64,000 bases of DNA from Pisaster brevispinus (lineage: Eukaryota > Echinodermata > Asteroidea > Forcipulatida > Asteriidae), in the NCBI GenBank assembly GCA_023634235.1, contig JAMKCF010000011.1, positions 8,227,218 to 8,291,217 on the forward strand, given 5' to 3'. The notes beneath the pieces are model-generated. The model worked only from the letters and a program-made list of their open reading frames with translations. It did no database searches and was not told the DNA's origin. A program made the translations under genes and the position numbers. Within the stretch, counting starts at the first letter, position 1; every line of letters starts with the position of its first letter. Shown one piece after another: positions 22,430 to 35,220 of this stretch.

Positions 22430-22945
22430 CCAAATTTTTGAACAAGCATCGATCAATGAGAATATACACTGGTCAATAATCAGTTGGTTCCAGAATTTAG
22501 GCCTCAGTGCATACACTAATACTCGCTAAGCAATGATTTGCAGGGAACCAGCCAGTCACTATGTCAAATGACATGGCATTTTGTCTCTGGTAAGCAAGTT
22601 GTGCTCAGCAAAAGTTATACCAAGTATTTCCATTGGATGTTGGTCTTTTGGCCCAATTTCAAATACAATTAAATAAATAAATAGTCTAAATTTAAAAATT
22701 ATACAAACTTTTGAAAAGCTTATATTTTTTTCCAAATCAATATGCATCGACTGTGCCAGTTTTCTGGGGGTTTTCTGCTCAATAATACTAATATTTTTAT
22801 CGCTAATCTGTGTAATTAAATAAATATGGCCCTGGGCCAAATTTGTATGGCTCTGCCTGCCACAGAATTCTGCGCTAATGGCGCCCTGCAAAGTGCTTGC
22901 CTCTATGGACCGTAAGCTTAGAATTATGCAGTAAGCGTCCAGATG
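22430..22945. mobile_element. GGGCC-ended MITE fragments (two)
   Basis: At about 22500-22625 are internal words of the family (CTAAGCAATGATTTGCAGGG, GGTAAGCAAGTTGTGCTCAG). At 22831-22945 a left end CTGGGCCAAATTTGTATGGC is followed by an interior like that of the 15-kb copy (TGCGCTAATGGCGCCCTGC, GACCGTAAGCTTAGAATTAT, GCAGTAAGC), without a clear right end. Confidence 0.5.
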
Positions 22946-25900
22946 GATAGATAATCTGTAAGGTAAGTCATCGCTCATAGAAAAGAAAAAACACAAATTC
23001 ATTGATTGTAACTTTCATTTCCCATCACAAAATGCACTTTTTATCCTGTGCACAGATGTGTCATTCATCGCTGGATAGGATCGTTATCCAGCGTGCAGGG
23101 TTCCGTTATAGACAACAAAGGAATTTTGAAGAGAAAATCATACATGCGCGCCCCGTGCACTTTTGTGATTGACATTAAGTTCCATTGTCATGTTAATTTA
23201 TTGTGAAATGGCGGGTTGGTACCAAAATTGACACATAATTGTTCACGACCCAATTTTCCGTCTGGACGAGAAGATAGTGAAAAATAGACTTTCATTACAA
23301 ATATTAGAGGGTTGCTGTTTGATCAAGTTATTCCTCAATCTCACACTGATGTTATACATTTCTCCACACATTCGAAATCCCCAAAGGGAGGAAACATCTA
23401 ACAGTAACACATTATATTCTTGATTCTTTGGTATACGCCAACTGTAATTCCAAAAAACTCGAACAGTTTCATTCGTCAATATATTTACCTCTCATACTCT
23501 CTTCAAGATGTCTGAATTACTGTTTAAAAGAAAGGTTCTTTACCTTGTACGCATGCACTATGGAGATCAAAGATTAGGCATTCCTATGCGCGTGTACATA
23601 GTATAGGCATTTTTGTTTTGTTTTATTTTAGTTAGTTAATGAAATTCATTTAAGCTCAGTTTCACCTCCCCTATCCTTGTTAAACGTCCTCGCGGAGTAT
23701 TAGGAGTTACAACTACAAGTTACAAGTACCAAGTTTATTTATTTATTTATTTATCAAGGAGTTCTACCCAAGTACCTTTATAGTCTCCCGGCTCAACAAT
23801 TTTTCCCTTTTGTCACATGGAGGAAAGGGTTCTGTCCTCCCATGTCCGATTGCCAGCCTCTAATAAAACAAGATTCCTCACGAACTGATACGGATATCCT
23901 ATTCTTTTTTTCTTAGATTTCTTGCTATCTTCATTAATAAGTCACTTCCTCCGCCTTTACTTTTTATTCAAAGGTATAACAACAGGCGAAACAACTTTCA
24001 CTTTCCTAAAATATTGATGTTTTAATAATCCCAGCGGATGCCTGCAGGTTTGTACAAAAAGTGTGTCACGATCGCTGCTATTGTGACGCTACTATCAAGT
24101 AACACTGGGGGGTTTACAGCTCCTTTGCAAAATTATGGACAGGCTGGGACATTTTCATAATCATTTTGACTTTAGGAAGTTCATTTGTTTGTTCAATAAC
24201 AATTCCTGTTCTCGGAAAAGCAATTGTATCGAGACGGCCAGTTTTATTTTATCAGTTCTTTGTTAAACGGTCTTTACCCTTCAGGTTTTAACAAATTTCT
24301 TTTTCGAATAAATATTAGTCCAAAGGTTAAATTATGCATTTACAGTACACTTTAAGATGTTTGTGTGAGTGTATAGATTCAAGGAAACTGTACTAAAGTA
24401 AAAAATATATATATAATTATTTCAACCCCATGATTGTTGTATTTTTTCTCCTTATGTTTCATTTGTGTTGCTAAAAATGCGAATTTTTATAAATAGCAAG
24501 TCTGACGTTAAACGATGTCCGGTAATCCATTGTGGCGTTGTAATCCGTGCACGAATAGAAATAAAATTGAATACACACTCGATTTTTTCTCGAAAATTGT
24601 ATACAATGGATACCGGTTCTTGACTTTCCAAATAAGCCCAACAAAACTCCTTTATGACGAGGAAAAATCTAAATGACCTGCTAGTCTACCTTGTTTGGCT
24701 GAACACGATCAAGGATTCTGTACGCGGCGGCATCCTCTATGTGTCTAATAATTTTTTGGCGGACTGAAGATGCTGTCTATGCCTGATTCACTGGCGTACT
24801 TCTAAAAAGGCATTTTGAAATATGACACTGCAGTTCTTGCTAAATAATAGTGACAAAAAGACTATCGGGTGGCACTTCCCTTCCCCTTAGCGGGCTGTGA
24901 TATTATATACCCAACCCACAGTCTCAAATAAATCTGTAAGGAATACCTTTTCTTGTCGAGACTCTAAGGGCAAGGAGCGTTGGGAAGACCATACAGCAAG
25001 ACCGACATATTAATCGAGCCTTTTTGGTTTACAATGGTCCCAGTTGCATTGGTTGAGGGCAGCATAGTAGCCGTCATCTTTTTCATCAAGGTGAACTAAA
25101 TCGGAAGATCCTTGACCAACAAGAGAGTCCCGATTGACGTGTAATGTCTTCGAAATGTGAAGCTTTCGCGGGAGGGGGTGGGGGCAGCCGCTGCGGATAA
25201 TATATCTGCTTTTCTGTGTACAGATTGAATAGAATCTGTTCTTAGAATAACTTTCTCTTACTTGTGTTAGATTCAGAAGGAAATGTCACACTGTCTAGTC
25301 GGTTTGTTCACCCCGTGGATCCGCAAAATGCGGTCCGATGAACTCCACAGTGAGCGTTCCACCTAATATCGGTCACTATTATGAACTGTAGTCTATTCAC
25401 TTTTGGGTCTTGTGTCTCCGGTTACCACTTACAGGTAGGCCCTTTTTTTTTTATCTGCGGGCACATTATGGGCAAGTAACCTCGCGGGTCCCCTGCAGTT
25501 GGCGTACAATACACGGTATAGGCAAGTGTGCTCAAGGTTGTTTCGCTATAGGGGCTATAGCCAGGGCTGTCGGACTTACATTTTAATAGAAGTGTTATAA
25601 AGAAATCAACCCAACTTGCCACAGGGTGTATTCGTTGGAAATCCGAGTGATATCACACCACTCCACTCGTTATAATCACGACTACAATCTCACCTGACAA
25701 TGGCATCGAATGCATAATGATGTCAGAGGGAAAATCCACCTACATTCTCGGGATGCTGAGTTTATCGATTGAAGCGATACTTGTTTCTGGGGACAATGTC
25801 TGACTGTATGAGACAGTGCATAATCAATGGTGGAACATAACCGTAAACACTGTAAGGGTCTGAGTGTGCTATTGACTATTATTGCAATTTTATAAAATAG

Positions 25901-27399
25901 TAATTAGCATTTTCTATACGGATGTGTGTGAAAACAATAGGGAATGATATATTTGTGTCTCTTTCAGTAAACTAACATGGTCTTGGTGTCAAGGCACGCC
26001 CAGTGCCAATATTTTCATAAACGAAGTTCTTGCACTCTTCTGTTCTGGAACTGCTTGGGTAAAAAAGTAGGGCCGCACAACGTACGTCGTCGATTTTCTT
26101 GCCATGGTAAGAACTATGAGATTTATAATTTGAACTCCTGTCTAACTGAATGGTCTGGCTTCATCCATTGCCTGTGAACAGTTCACACAAGACGCAATTC
26201 CCCGCCTGGGGATTTTTTTAGTCATACCTGACTGCTCAACCCTGGCAAACTCCGGGGATATAACCGTTTTCCGAAACATAGCTACCCCCTCCTTGGGAGT
26301 AGGGTTAAGCGACTCCCTGGGGGTTACTATACCGAGTATAGTGAGCATTCATTTTCGCAAGGGAAACCAAAATGCATCTGGTGTGAAACTGATGTGTTGG
26401 GATGGAGTTTAAATTTCCCTGGTTTGCTCCTGGGTGGCTCTGCAGTGTGAACAGTAGGGTTTTTAGTGGCAAGAAAAACTGACCTGGTCAACATACTCAA
26501 ATCCAAGTAGACCTAGCCTATCGCATGGTTAGTGTGGGGGGGGGGGGGCAGTTACACATTTTGCCGTGACCTCTATAGCTCAACTGCTAAAGGCCATAGT
26601 CACAGAATAATAGGCAAGAGCGGATGCAAGTATTTCTGAGATTATACCCTCCTTTGATTCTAATAAGCTTAATACTCTATACAAGAGTTTGAGCATTAAC
26701 CAGGTCCACAAAGGCTGCCTTTCACTATTCATCAACATTTTGTAACATTCAACCCCTCAAAAAGAGAGCGAAGCTTCATCTTTCTGACGCGGTCTTGTTC
26801 CCCACTCTTGACAATCCCTGTGGGGATGATTTTACAACAATGATGCACAGAGTGTACCTACGGGCAGGCAAGACAAAAAGGTAGATTAATACATCATTTC
26901 AGACCTACATCCATTTCATTCCGTAGATGTATTTCATGGGCCATGCTTCAGACATGACCCAGGTCTTCACTCCCAGAGGTGATTTGGATACCAACCTTGT
27001 TAGGATACACAATCATTCCGGGGGTCCCTGTGGATTGCAAGGTAATAACGTTTTGGTTATCCACTGCCCTAGTTTTTCTTTGCTTTGACCTCTTGTGATA
27101 AGAACGTTCACCTTTGTAGAACGTTTTTTTTCAAAGATTCGTTAGCGTTTAACCATGATTTTGATGTCTGAAAACACTATTAGCCTTGTTGGACGAACTA
27201 CCGGCCCCAAATCAATGGACACTGAATGAGAGTTTTGTTCTAAATTGGAATCTGGATCATTCTGAACAAAATTGTATTTGACTCCTCATCTCCAAAGGTG
27301 AACGATGGTTATAAAGGGAGACTAAAATAAAAGTGTTTTTGTAAAAAAGTGTTTTTTTGCCTAAACCATAGAGCAATGCCTAAACTGTATAATTAATGC
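22946..27399. other. Long non-coding stretch without recognised genes
   Basis: Mostly unique-looking DNA. The features seen are a (TTTA)n run at 23736-23757, a G-rich patch at 25170-25190 and a G-run at 26537-26549. No open frame over 90 codons has a recognisable domain, and no splice-flanked exon could be recognised. Confidence 0.45.
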
Positions 27400-27760
27400 T
27401 TTGGTCATACTTTGGTAATGACCCTATGGAAAAGAAATTGCGGTGTCCAAATGCCTAATGGTAGCGTAGCATCCTGCGAAATTATTTTGTCTGAAGTGCC
27501 CTCGTTGATTAGATACCCAATAAAAGTATGTCGAACGATATCGAAAGATCGCCCGTAGGCCACCTTTTGAAATTTTGGGTGGTGTCCGTTTGAATGCAGC
27601 CCTCAGTACGGCCTGAGATGCGGTTGGTGCCCACTAAACGTGGATGGATTCGACGTGCTTGATGAAAAAAAACCGTGACTTCATTCGATTGAAACTTTCA
27701 TAGGTTATTGTATCTTTCTTGAGTTTTGTCTATAAATCAGCATTACGTTTGACAAAGACC
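27400..27760. mobile_element. Degenerate copy of the TTAA MITE
   Basis: Shares with 19474-19870, in the same order, TTTGGTAATGACnCT, a GATATC word, CCACCTTTTGAAATt and TGAAACTTTCAnAGGTTA. The ends are not clean. The spacing is roughly preserved, which favours an old copy over chance. Confidence 0.45.
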
Positions 27761-28729
27761 AAAACGATGACACTAACTTCAATACGACAAAAGTAATAGG
27801 TTTCTGGTTCAATCAAAGAACTCAAACAAGATTTGACTGCACAGCTTCCCTGGGCAGTACACACTGTTCCAAAGCCTAACATGTCATCAGTCTCAGTACT
27901 ACCATGGAGACTACAGTCCAGACCGGGAAGCTTTTAAAGACAGGTATTATGCGTCTTTGAAATTATTGACATTAGACGCGTACCGAATGCAGAGGGGATT
28001 ACGGGCTTTAAAATAGTACCTTGTTCACGTTGAACTTGTTGAAAAGAATTGAGGAAGACCCCTTCTATCATACTCTATTCTCTTGTAAACACCTCAAACC
28101 ATCCCAGTCATCTCGCCAAACACAACATTGTTCTTGTCTACATTGCTCCCCAGTGTGGGTGTGAGTGTGCGATGTGACCTCACGATGAACCAGGGCGCTT
28201 GTTTTGGGACCCCGTACGCCTTCTTCAATTAGCAAACTCTCCCCCATCGGGTTTAGGGGCAACCCTAGCCAAGGCACACGCTGTGAGTTTCAAGCAGTGC
28301 TGACCCTAAACCCCATTGGCCCTCCGATGTGTCATTGTCGACCTGGGGATCGTGCAAGGCCGTTGAGTTTAAGGATTTCACACTGAAATTCAAGTTCTCG
28401 GGGTGATTGACAGAGTCTCTACATCATAATACTCCAAGAAAACCCGTAGGAGTAGTAAAAGTTGCGTTTGTTATTACTTGGGGTTGTTCAAGTTCAACCA
28501 GGTATCCAAACATACGAGATGTTTGAACTCTTTAAAGTAGCATTTGTTTTTTGATATTTTGATGTTTGGAACAACAAGTTTAAACAATTTTCTTATAGCG
28601 TTTGAATCATGAAGGTGCTTGGAATGGAACGGAAATATTTTCTGTGGTATTACAGCACCAAGTTAACTTTGTTAACGGAAAAAACACAGATTTGTTGTAA
28701 TGCTGCACCACCTAAAAGCAAGTTGCGTC

Positions 28730-28770
28730 AGGCTTTCCCTCTCTCCCCCTCTCTCTCTCTCTTATTTATT
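28730..28770. repeat. (CT)n microsatellite and A/T tail
   Basis: A CTCTCTCTCTCT run adjoins TTATTTATTATTATTTAATA, which forms the 3' tail of the LINE remnant to the right. Confidence 0.8.
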
Positions 28771-29145
28771 ATTATTTAATATTTTATTCGGCACTAAAAT
28801 CAAGCAGTAAAATCAGGCATTAAAATCAAGCATACATAACATTGATGGAAATGCATAACATTGATACTGATTAAAAGCCAAGGATAGCCCAACAAGCTGA
28901 TTAAAAAACGGCTTGTTTCCATCGGGGTCCTTAAAAAACACGAGACAAACAAATAAATACAACACTAAAAAATTGCACAGGACATAGTGAACAATGGCAG
29001 TCAAAAATGTACAAAACTGTAACAAATTAGATCGAGATGAGAGATGTTGTTTTACTGCCCTTTTGAATTGATTGGACTCGTTAGAACACTTGATGTTATT
29101 AGGAAGTTGTTCCATTGATGAATTCCAGTATTAAAAAAATGTCTC
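28761..29145 (-). pseudogene. 3' remnant of a non-LTR retrotransposon (LINE ORF2 C terminus)
   Basis: On the reverse strand a frame reads YWNSSMEQLPNN then FKRAVKQHL. This arrangement (W-N-S-LP...N..FKR..K.HL) is typical of the end of reverse-transcriptase ORFs of Jockey/CR1-type LINEs. The rest of the frame is hydrophobic and poorly conserved, and the reverse-transcriptase and endonuclease domains are absent, so this is a 5'-truncated dead copy. It ends in an A/T-rich tail. The word ATTTTATTCGGCA at 28781 recurs at 34681, which may mark another 3' end of the same family. Confidence 0.55.
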
Positions 29146-29191
29146 TATCTGGTAGATATCTCTATCTCTCTATTCATGAGTATATAGGCTA

Positions 29192-29433
29192 CACTCTAAA
29201 ACTCCCGGGTCATAATGTTTCCGGGTCTCATGGGCGTGACCCACTGACCCATTTCTGGGCGGTATATGATCCAGAATCTGTGTCAAAATGACCCAGACAA
29301 AAATTCAGACTCCGGGTTCAATTCCCAATAAAAAAAAAATATATATAATTTGGAGTCAGCCTGACCCAGAAATTGATCAAGCCCCGTGGAACCTGAATCG
29401 AGGTCAGTTATAACCCCGGGGATTTTAAGAGTT
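29192..29433. mobile_element. TA-flanked MITE with ACTCCCGGG ends, copy 1 (242 bp)
   Basis: The left end CACTCTAAAACTCCCGGGTC pairs with a right end reading AACTCTTAAAATCCCCGGGG on its complement. It is bordered by TA at 29190-29191 and TA at 29434-29435, as expected for Tc1/mariner-type insertion. The interior has repeated GACCC/GGGTC words. A second copy is at 31117-31359. Confidence 0.75.
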
Positions 29434-30719
29434 TACATACATTTTCGACTGTTTACCAACATTTATATTACAGAATATTGATGTAATTTCTCGATGTTTA
29501 AACCAATTAACACCTGCCATAGATCTGGAGGGTAATATTATACTACCCCCTAAACAATCAAGGCTGTCTTTTGTTGCGTCATTAACAAAACCAAGGTCCA
29601 ATCCACGATGCAACTTAGGCCTAACCCCAGGTTTTGATTGACTCCGGCTCAGTCTCCGTACGTTAATTTGAAAACGCCCGGATGCAGGCTTCAAACAGGT
29701 GGACGGAGCCTATAAGTCGTAGCCCAAACCGAAGCAGGCGTTTCGACAACACCCACGCAATATTCCCAAAGCCATTACTCACTGTTCCAGCTATAGGCCT
29801 ACACTCAGTAAATATTTGTACCCCTTTTCACACATGGTGATGCGTATATTAGCTCGTGTAAGTGGTGTTAATGCGTTAATTGTTCCCTGTTGGCTTTACC
29901 AGCCAATTGGAGACTTAAACAATTAAGGAGGTGTTTTTTTTACAGCTGTTTACTAATAATTACACCTTGCTAAAGACTTCTTGACTCACCGTCAAAAGTG
30001 AAGCGGCAGGTTTCAATGAAAAGGCCGTGGGGATTATTGCATAATAGTATTTTCATAACAGGGTTGTAATATTATGTTATTGAAGCCGGTAAATAGATTG
30101 ATATATTACAAACAAAGCGAAGAGGACAACCATAGAAAAAAGTAAATAAATAAATAAATACAAGTCTTATTTAAATTAAAATTCATAAGTTTATGTAGAG
30201 AATTTTTGAGAAATAAAATAAAATAGAAAAAAAAACATTAAACAAAGGGAAGGGAAAGTCCAAGGTGCTACATAAATCGGTCTCATAATTTCAAAAAAAT
30301 TCAAAAACCTGTCTCAACAAAATGTTTGTTCAGTCCCTCACCAGATGAGCTCCTTTGAATGCTTTTTAAGTCTTTGTGCCTGTTTGTTTGCAGAATTGTC
30401 ATTAATCTAGCCCCTTGTGTTCAAACTGAAGTGATAAGAGGGCTATGCTAAGTGCGTTGAGAATTAAAAGGTGTTTTAACGCATTAGTTGACCGCAAAGT
30501 TTGTACCTTGTATTGGATGTTGACTCGTGAAGAGAGGGTGGAGGTAGAGTTCATGTACCTATTTTCAAGTGGGTTCAAACTAGAAATGTCTCTGTTTTTG
30601 CATGTGTATATCATGGGTGTTGTTCGTTACCATTATACAGCCTAAACAATTTCTTAATGTTTATATTTTTACCACTTATGACGAAAGGGCCTATATACTT
30701 TTTCCTCTATATATTACCC
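29434..30719. other. Intergenic, nothing recognised
   Basis: No coding signal. An (AAAT)n run lies at 30139-30161. Short open frames near 29425-29694 (reverse) and 30402-30645 lack motifs. Confidence 0.45.
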
Positions 30720-31116
30720 TCTTCTTAGCCCGAACATCTGACGTCACACTTCGAGGCTCGTGAATAACGCCAGATACCTGCCAGACCGGATGTTGGCAGA
30801 TGTACCTTTGACCTATAGCATTCATTTCACACGAAGACTCGCAGTCAATTCACATGTACATGTTCACATTACATAGTAAATAACAACACTACATGACGCT
30901 AGTTGCATGCAGCAGACGATCGAAAGTGCAAGCTGACAAACTACATCACCTCGTAACCTCGACCAATCATAACACAGATATGCAAAGCTTACGTCACAGC
31001 ACGTTTATCCAATGAAATCGTTGTATACAATGAAATAATTGGGTCTGTAAAACCAGTGCCTGTCTTTATCCTTGCGGATAAAGACAGGGGACCAGCCTAC
31101 CCTCTTCTCAGCCGTA
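30716..31116. promoter_or_regulatory. CRE/CCAAT-rich stretch bounded by a direct repeat
   Basis: Contains a full CRE TGACGTCA near 30740, a CRE half-site TTACGTCAC near 30990, CCAAT boxes (GACCAATCAT near 30960, ATCCAATGAA near 31010) and an octamer-like ATATGCAAA. The segment is bounded by near-identical direct repeats, TACCCTCTTCTTAGCC at about 30716 and TACCCTCTTCTCAGCC at about 31098, so it may be an inserted unit of about 370 bp. Near its right edge 31059-31088 forms a perfect 13-bp hairpin (CCTGTCTTTATCC, loop TTGC). No downstream exon was recognised. The regulatory role is an inference from motif clustering. Confidence 0.3.
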
Positions 31117-31359
31117 CCACTCTAAAAACTCCCGGGCCAGAATTGACTTGGATTCCGGGTGCATCTTGCCTGATCCATTTGTGGGTCAGGCTGACCCGAA
31201 AATTGATTTAAAAATGGGGATATTGACTCCGATTCTGCGTCAGTATGACAGGAGATTTTGTGTCAGTTTGACACAGATTTCAGTAATACTGACCTAGACG
31301 TGAGTCTTGGGCCCCTGCGACCCCGAACTTGTCAATTTTGACCCGGGAGTTTTAGGGTG
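31117..31359. mobile_element. TA-flanked MITE with ACTCCCGGG ends, copy 2 (243 bp)
   Basis: The left end is CCACTCTAAAAACTCCCGGG; the right end on its complement reads CACCCTAAAACTCCCGGGTC. The element is bordered by TA at 31115-31116 and 31360-31361. Same family and length as 29192-29433, but divergent inside. Confidence 0.75.
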
Positions 31360-31361
31360 TA

Positions 31362-34300
31362 TTTTGCAACCCCTCCCGCCCACCCCGATCGACAGAGTGA
31401 CTTGCAGCTCTTTACAAGCTGAACGACAACCCAGGTCATATTTTTGCATAAACATTATTTGGCCGCCGGAGTAGCCAATGGTCTCGTAGGCCTATATAAA
31501 AATGTCGACAACGCAATGTCAGAGGAATGTTACGACCGACACCAATGTATCTAAACGACTTTGTCATTTTCATGTTCTCCTGATCGACACTGCAGCAATA
31601 CGTTATCTCCAACCAAAAAAAAAAAAAATCCACACAATGAAATTTGTGTTGAGCTGATTTTGCAAATTGGTTTAGAGTTAAAGTTATCCCATGGTATGTT
31701 GTATATTATTACGAAATCTAATTGTGGTGGTTCCTGAAGGCATTGGGGCCCCGTACAGATGCATGTACGTCACGGGATTAGATTACCTGTGATGGAATTC
31801 TTAGTATCTGCATTTATCGCATTATCAACAAACAGCATTTCTTTAATAGTTAGGTTTAAATGTTTGATTCGTGTAAAATAAGTAGGCAAGGCACTATTTT
31901 TCGTATATTGAAATAATAAATATGCCGATATTGTAATTACTAGCAGTTGTATAACTCAAAGATATCACTTGGATTAGTCGTGTGTGCAAAATACGACTGC
32001 GGAAAGCTAAGTGTTCTGCTGATGCGTCGGTGGCCATTGCCAGGCCCAGAATAAAACTTAGACATGATATGTTCCAAAATGTTCAGTAATGTTTTGAGGG
32101 CAAATGATCGTCCAAGGTCTAATTGCGATGTGAAATGTGCACGTTTTGAAATGTTGAGGACGTGAATAGGGTCTAGGACCTAATAGGCCTAATTAAATAC
32201 CTTTTGATACTTGCAGCGTCCATGGTTTTGTGAACATTCAAGTATACGACCATACACAAACCCTCCTTTTATTACTTAGGCTTATCTGTAATGTTACGTG
32301 CCACAGCCACTGCATTTTATTATTTGCCACGCACGTTCTTTGCGTAGTGGTCATTTCACACTACATGTGGTTGTGACGCTTCAGAAAGCAACAAACTTCG
32401 TAATTAGTGCCTCCATAGTTATACAGTAAGTCTTTTCTCCGTCGTGGTCTTACACATTCCTACAGAAACCATTCATTCCTTAATACCGCACTTGTCAGTT
32501 CCCAGAAAGCTTTTGCTCCAAGTTCAATTGAGTAATCCCCAACGCAACCCCACTCTGACTAATCCGAGTGTTTAAGCTCCACTAATAATTCCTGTGGCGG
32601 AGATCAATGGGCTACAGTTCAAAAGAAATCATTTTGTCTAGTGCGTCTGGTCACCAAGTCTGCCATGTTGGATTTGCTGGCTTGCATAATGGCGTAAGAC
32701 ACTTGTTTTGCAAGAGCATAGGCCAACGTCTCTCTTATTATGACGTGTTGTTCGTTATCAACGGAGAAAAGTGGTGGTGTAAACAACTGACTTACGGATT
32801 AGTGAAATTATTTTCTTCTTCGTCTAACAAACAGTGTAATAGGCCTATGGGGTTTCTTGTTCTATCACGAAGTTTCAGCTAGTGTGTTTTTATAGCACGT
32901 GTCTTTTAGACATGTAATTTGCTCTTGGTCTCGGATTGGGGGTTCAAAATGGAGGGCGACGGGAACAACGCATTGTTTTTTGTTTGGCCCAGGTGTCTGT
33001 CCAAGTACCTCCATAGTCTAAGCAATAAAGACATGTTGGTTACCCACAAGTTTTGGTTAGTCGATCTACATTAATAATTTTTGTTTAGATTAACTGTTGT
33101 ATACATATTTACTAACATATACATTTGTTGGGTTGTGTAAGCTAACAAGTAACAAAACCATGGTGTGAAACCGGTATACAATTTTGGGTCAAACATCGAA
33201 GCCGATACCCTGGTCCAAAAGTTCACATCTTGCTACGTTTCTGTTTGTCAATATCATGCTCAGTTGGTTACATTGGCTTTAAAATTGAATGAAAGAAAAT
33301 CAAGATGGGCCTTTCTTAACAAAAGTATAACACATTGAAGTATTGTCACCGTAGCACCTCGATTCTGACATTTTAAACAAGGACTGAAAAGTGACTCAGT
33401 TTTAAAGGAAAAGTAGGTCTACACCATGTCCATGTGTGGACTTCATCAGCTATGGACCATGCAGTGACTGAAGCCCACACGAGAGAGTAATAATGTGACT
33501 CACAATAAAATATGCCGAAACATTTGTTATTGCGGGACAGTGAAGTATGACTCAAGTCAGGCCTACGTTCTTAAAAGGCTTGATTATTTTATATAGGCCT
33601 ACATTTCATTTAAATCCACTGAATTATGACTGGTCTCGTTTCAAGCCAGAATTTAAATTTTTACAAGGCCAGTCTGGTTACTGGAGCATCGTTTCCTTCA
33701 TATAATCATCTGCTGCATCAATTAGTCAGACAGTGAGATCATCAATAGTCATCTTCGAGTAAAACAAAAAGTTTTCCTTTAGTCTGAACGTTGACTCATT
33801 CTTGAACTCAACTATTGACAGAATACTTTTTGAGAGCGATGTGTATAAGTTCATTTCAGCTCGCTTTTCGATTGGTCCCTCTTATGGAGGACTGGTACCG
33901 GTATTCTTTGTATTTGTAACTAATTTTTTGTGCGATTTCTGATTGAAAGTATATTAGGCGTATACAAAAATTAGATTTTGACAATCAAGTTATGTATCTT
34001 CAAAGCCTAGGCTTAATTAAGAGAAAGGCTACGATTTGTTTTGCCCTAAAATAAAAATTAACAGGTCCTTATAATAGGGCTAGCATTTTTAAGGGTTCAA
34101 TTTAAAATCCTTCCAAATGTGGTGGAAAAAAACCCGGCTATGGAGGTAAATGACGTATCTCACAGGCAGACGCCCGTAAAGCGGTCGGGTTGACGGCCGA
34201 GTTCCCGACCGACAATCTAGTCAACCGCGATGGAGGATGGAGCTAATATGAGGCAGGCGAGAGGTTTACGATGAGACCATGAGAGCTGACCATCTGCCGT

Positions 34301-34660
34301 CGGAATGATCGACACACAGTGAGGATGGCGACTCCAAATGTCTTGGTTGTCAAGTTCAATATCAGACGAGAAGAATATAGAGTGGCAATGCGAAGGCACT
34401 CTTCAGCCATTAAACCCGCGCGGAAGGTGCGGTGTCTCAGTGAACTTTTTAAGATTTAGGTATTTTATTTATAGCTACGAGAGGGCAATGCTCTTATAAA
34501 ATGGCCACGTGCCTTCATAAGCCGCCTGCAATGTGTCCAAAAACGGTTCATCTTCGCAAGTCGTGCACAGGAAAACAACAACCTGAGCTGAGGGGAGGAT
34601 TCACTGAGCGGGAGAGGTAAATGACAGGCGGGCTCATTACGGAAGACACTGAGTTTTCGA
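31362..34660. other. Non-coding stretch, rich in TAGGCCTA palindromes
   Basis: No gene recognised. TAGGCCTA occurs at 31487, 32184, 32840 and 33594. A CpG-richer patch at 34160-34450 carries short words in inverted pairs (GGTCGGGTTGACGG, CCGACCGACAAT) but no clear element ends. Confidence 0.45.
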
Positions 34661-35220
34661 TCGAAATTGATTGATTGATTGATTTTATTCGGCATTATCA
34701 CAAATGCAAAAAGCATATAATACGAGCAACGGAGAGATATATTCACAGAAAATTGTGCACTTATTAATCAATGCCAAAGGCAAAACATTCCAAGACAATA
34801 CTTTCCACTATGAGACCTTATATAAAAAGGGCGTTAAAAAGGAATTAAAATGAAAATTAAAGAAAGTTCTGTGAGGGAAGAGATACCTTTATTTTCCAAT
34901 AACAGATTGTAAGATCTATAACAATCAAGTAGGACAGAGGTCATTCTAATGTTCTTCAGTTCAGCAGAGGTATAGATCTCAAGCTCAAAATGACTCAATA
35001 AAACTATACACTGTTGAATGATCATTGTGTGGGTGGTTCCGCAAATTTGTTGATAATTTGTGGACTGACTTTTGTGTTTCTTTTATTAAGGACAAAAGCA
35101 TGTAAATACATGGTCTGTGTGCTGAAACATGAGTATAATGCGCACTACGGTAGTTTCTTGAATCGCAGTGCATGGTTGTCTTTTCCGTTAATTAACGCGA
35201 CACCTACTGCGAGGGAGACC
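34661..35220. repeat. Possible LINE 3' tail region
   Basis: Four ATTG units at 34668-34683 run into TTTTATTCGGCATT, the word that also ends the LINE remnant at 28.8 kb. The adjacent reverse-strand frames show no recognisable reverse-transcriptase motif, so the assignment is weak. Confidence 0.3.

Noticed and set aside
22559..23002. 147-codon reverse open frame
   Set aside because: It spans fragments of a MITE family and A/T-rich DNA, with no recognisable domain.
26190..26450. Possible DNA transposon with ACAGTTCACAC ends
   Set aside because: Only about ten terminal bases match, with no target duplication or second copy.
28204..28386. Hairpin or small gene near GGGTTTAGGGG / CCCTAAACCCC
   Set aside because: The arms are short with long spacing, and no element ends or coding motif support it.
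31059..31088. microRNA precursor
   Set aside because: The 13-bp stem with a 4-nt loop is too short for a typical precursor; noted only as a hairpin.
34217..34399. Possible exon in the CpG-rich patch
   Set aside because: No frame on either strand shows a domain or good splice boundaries.
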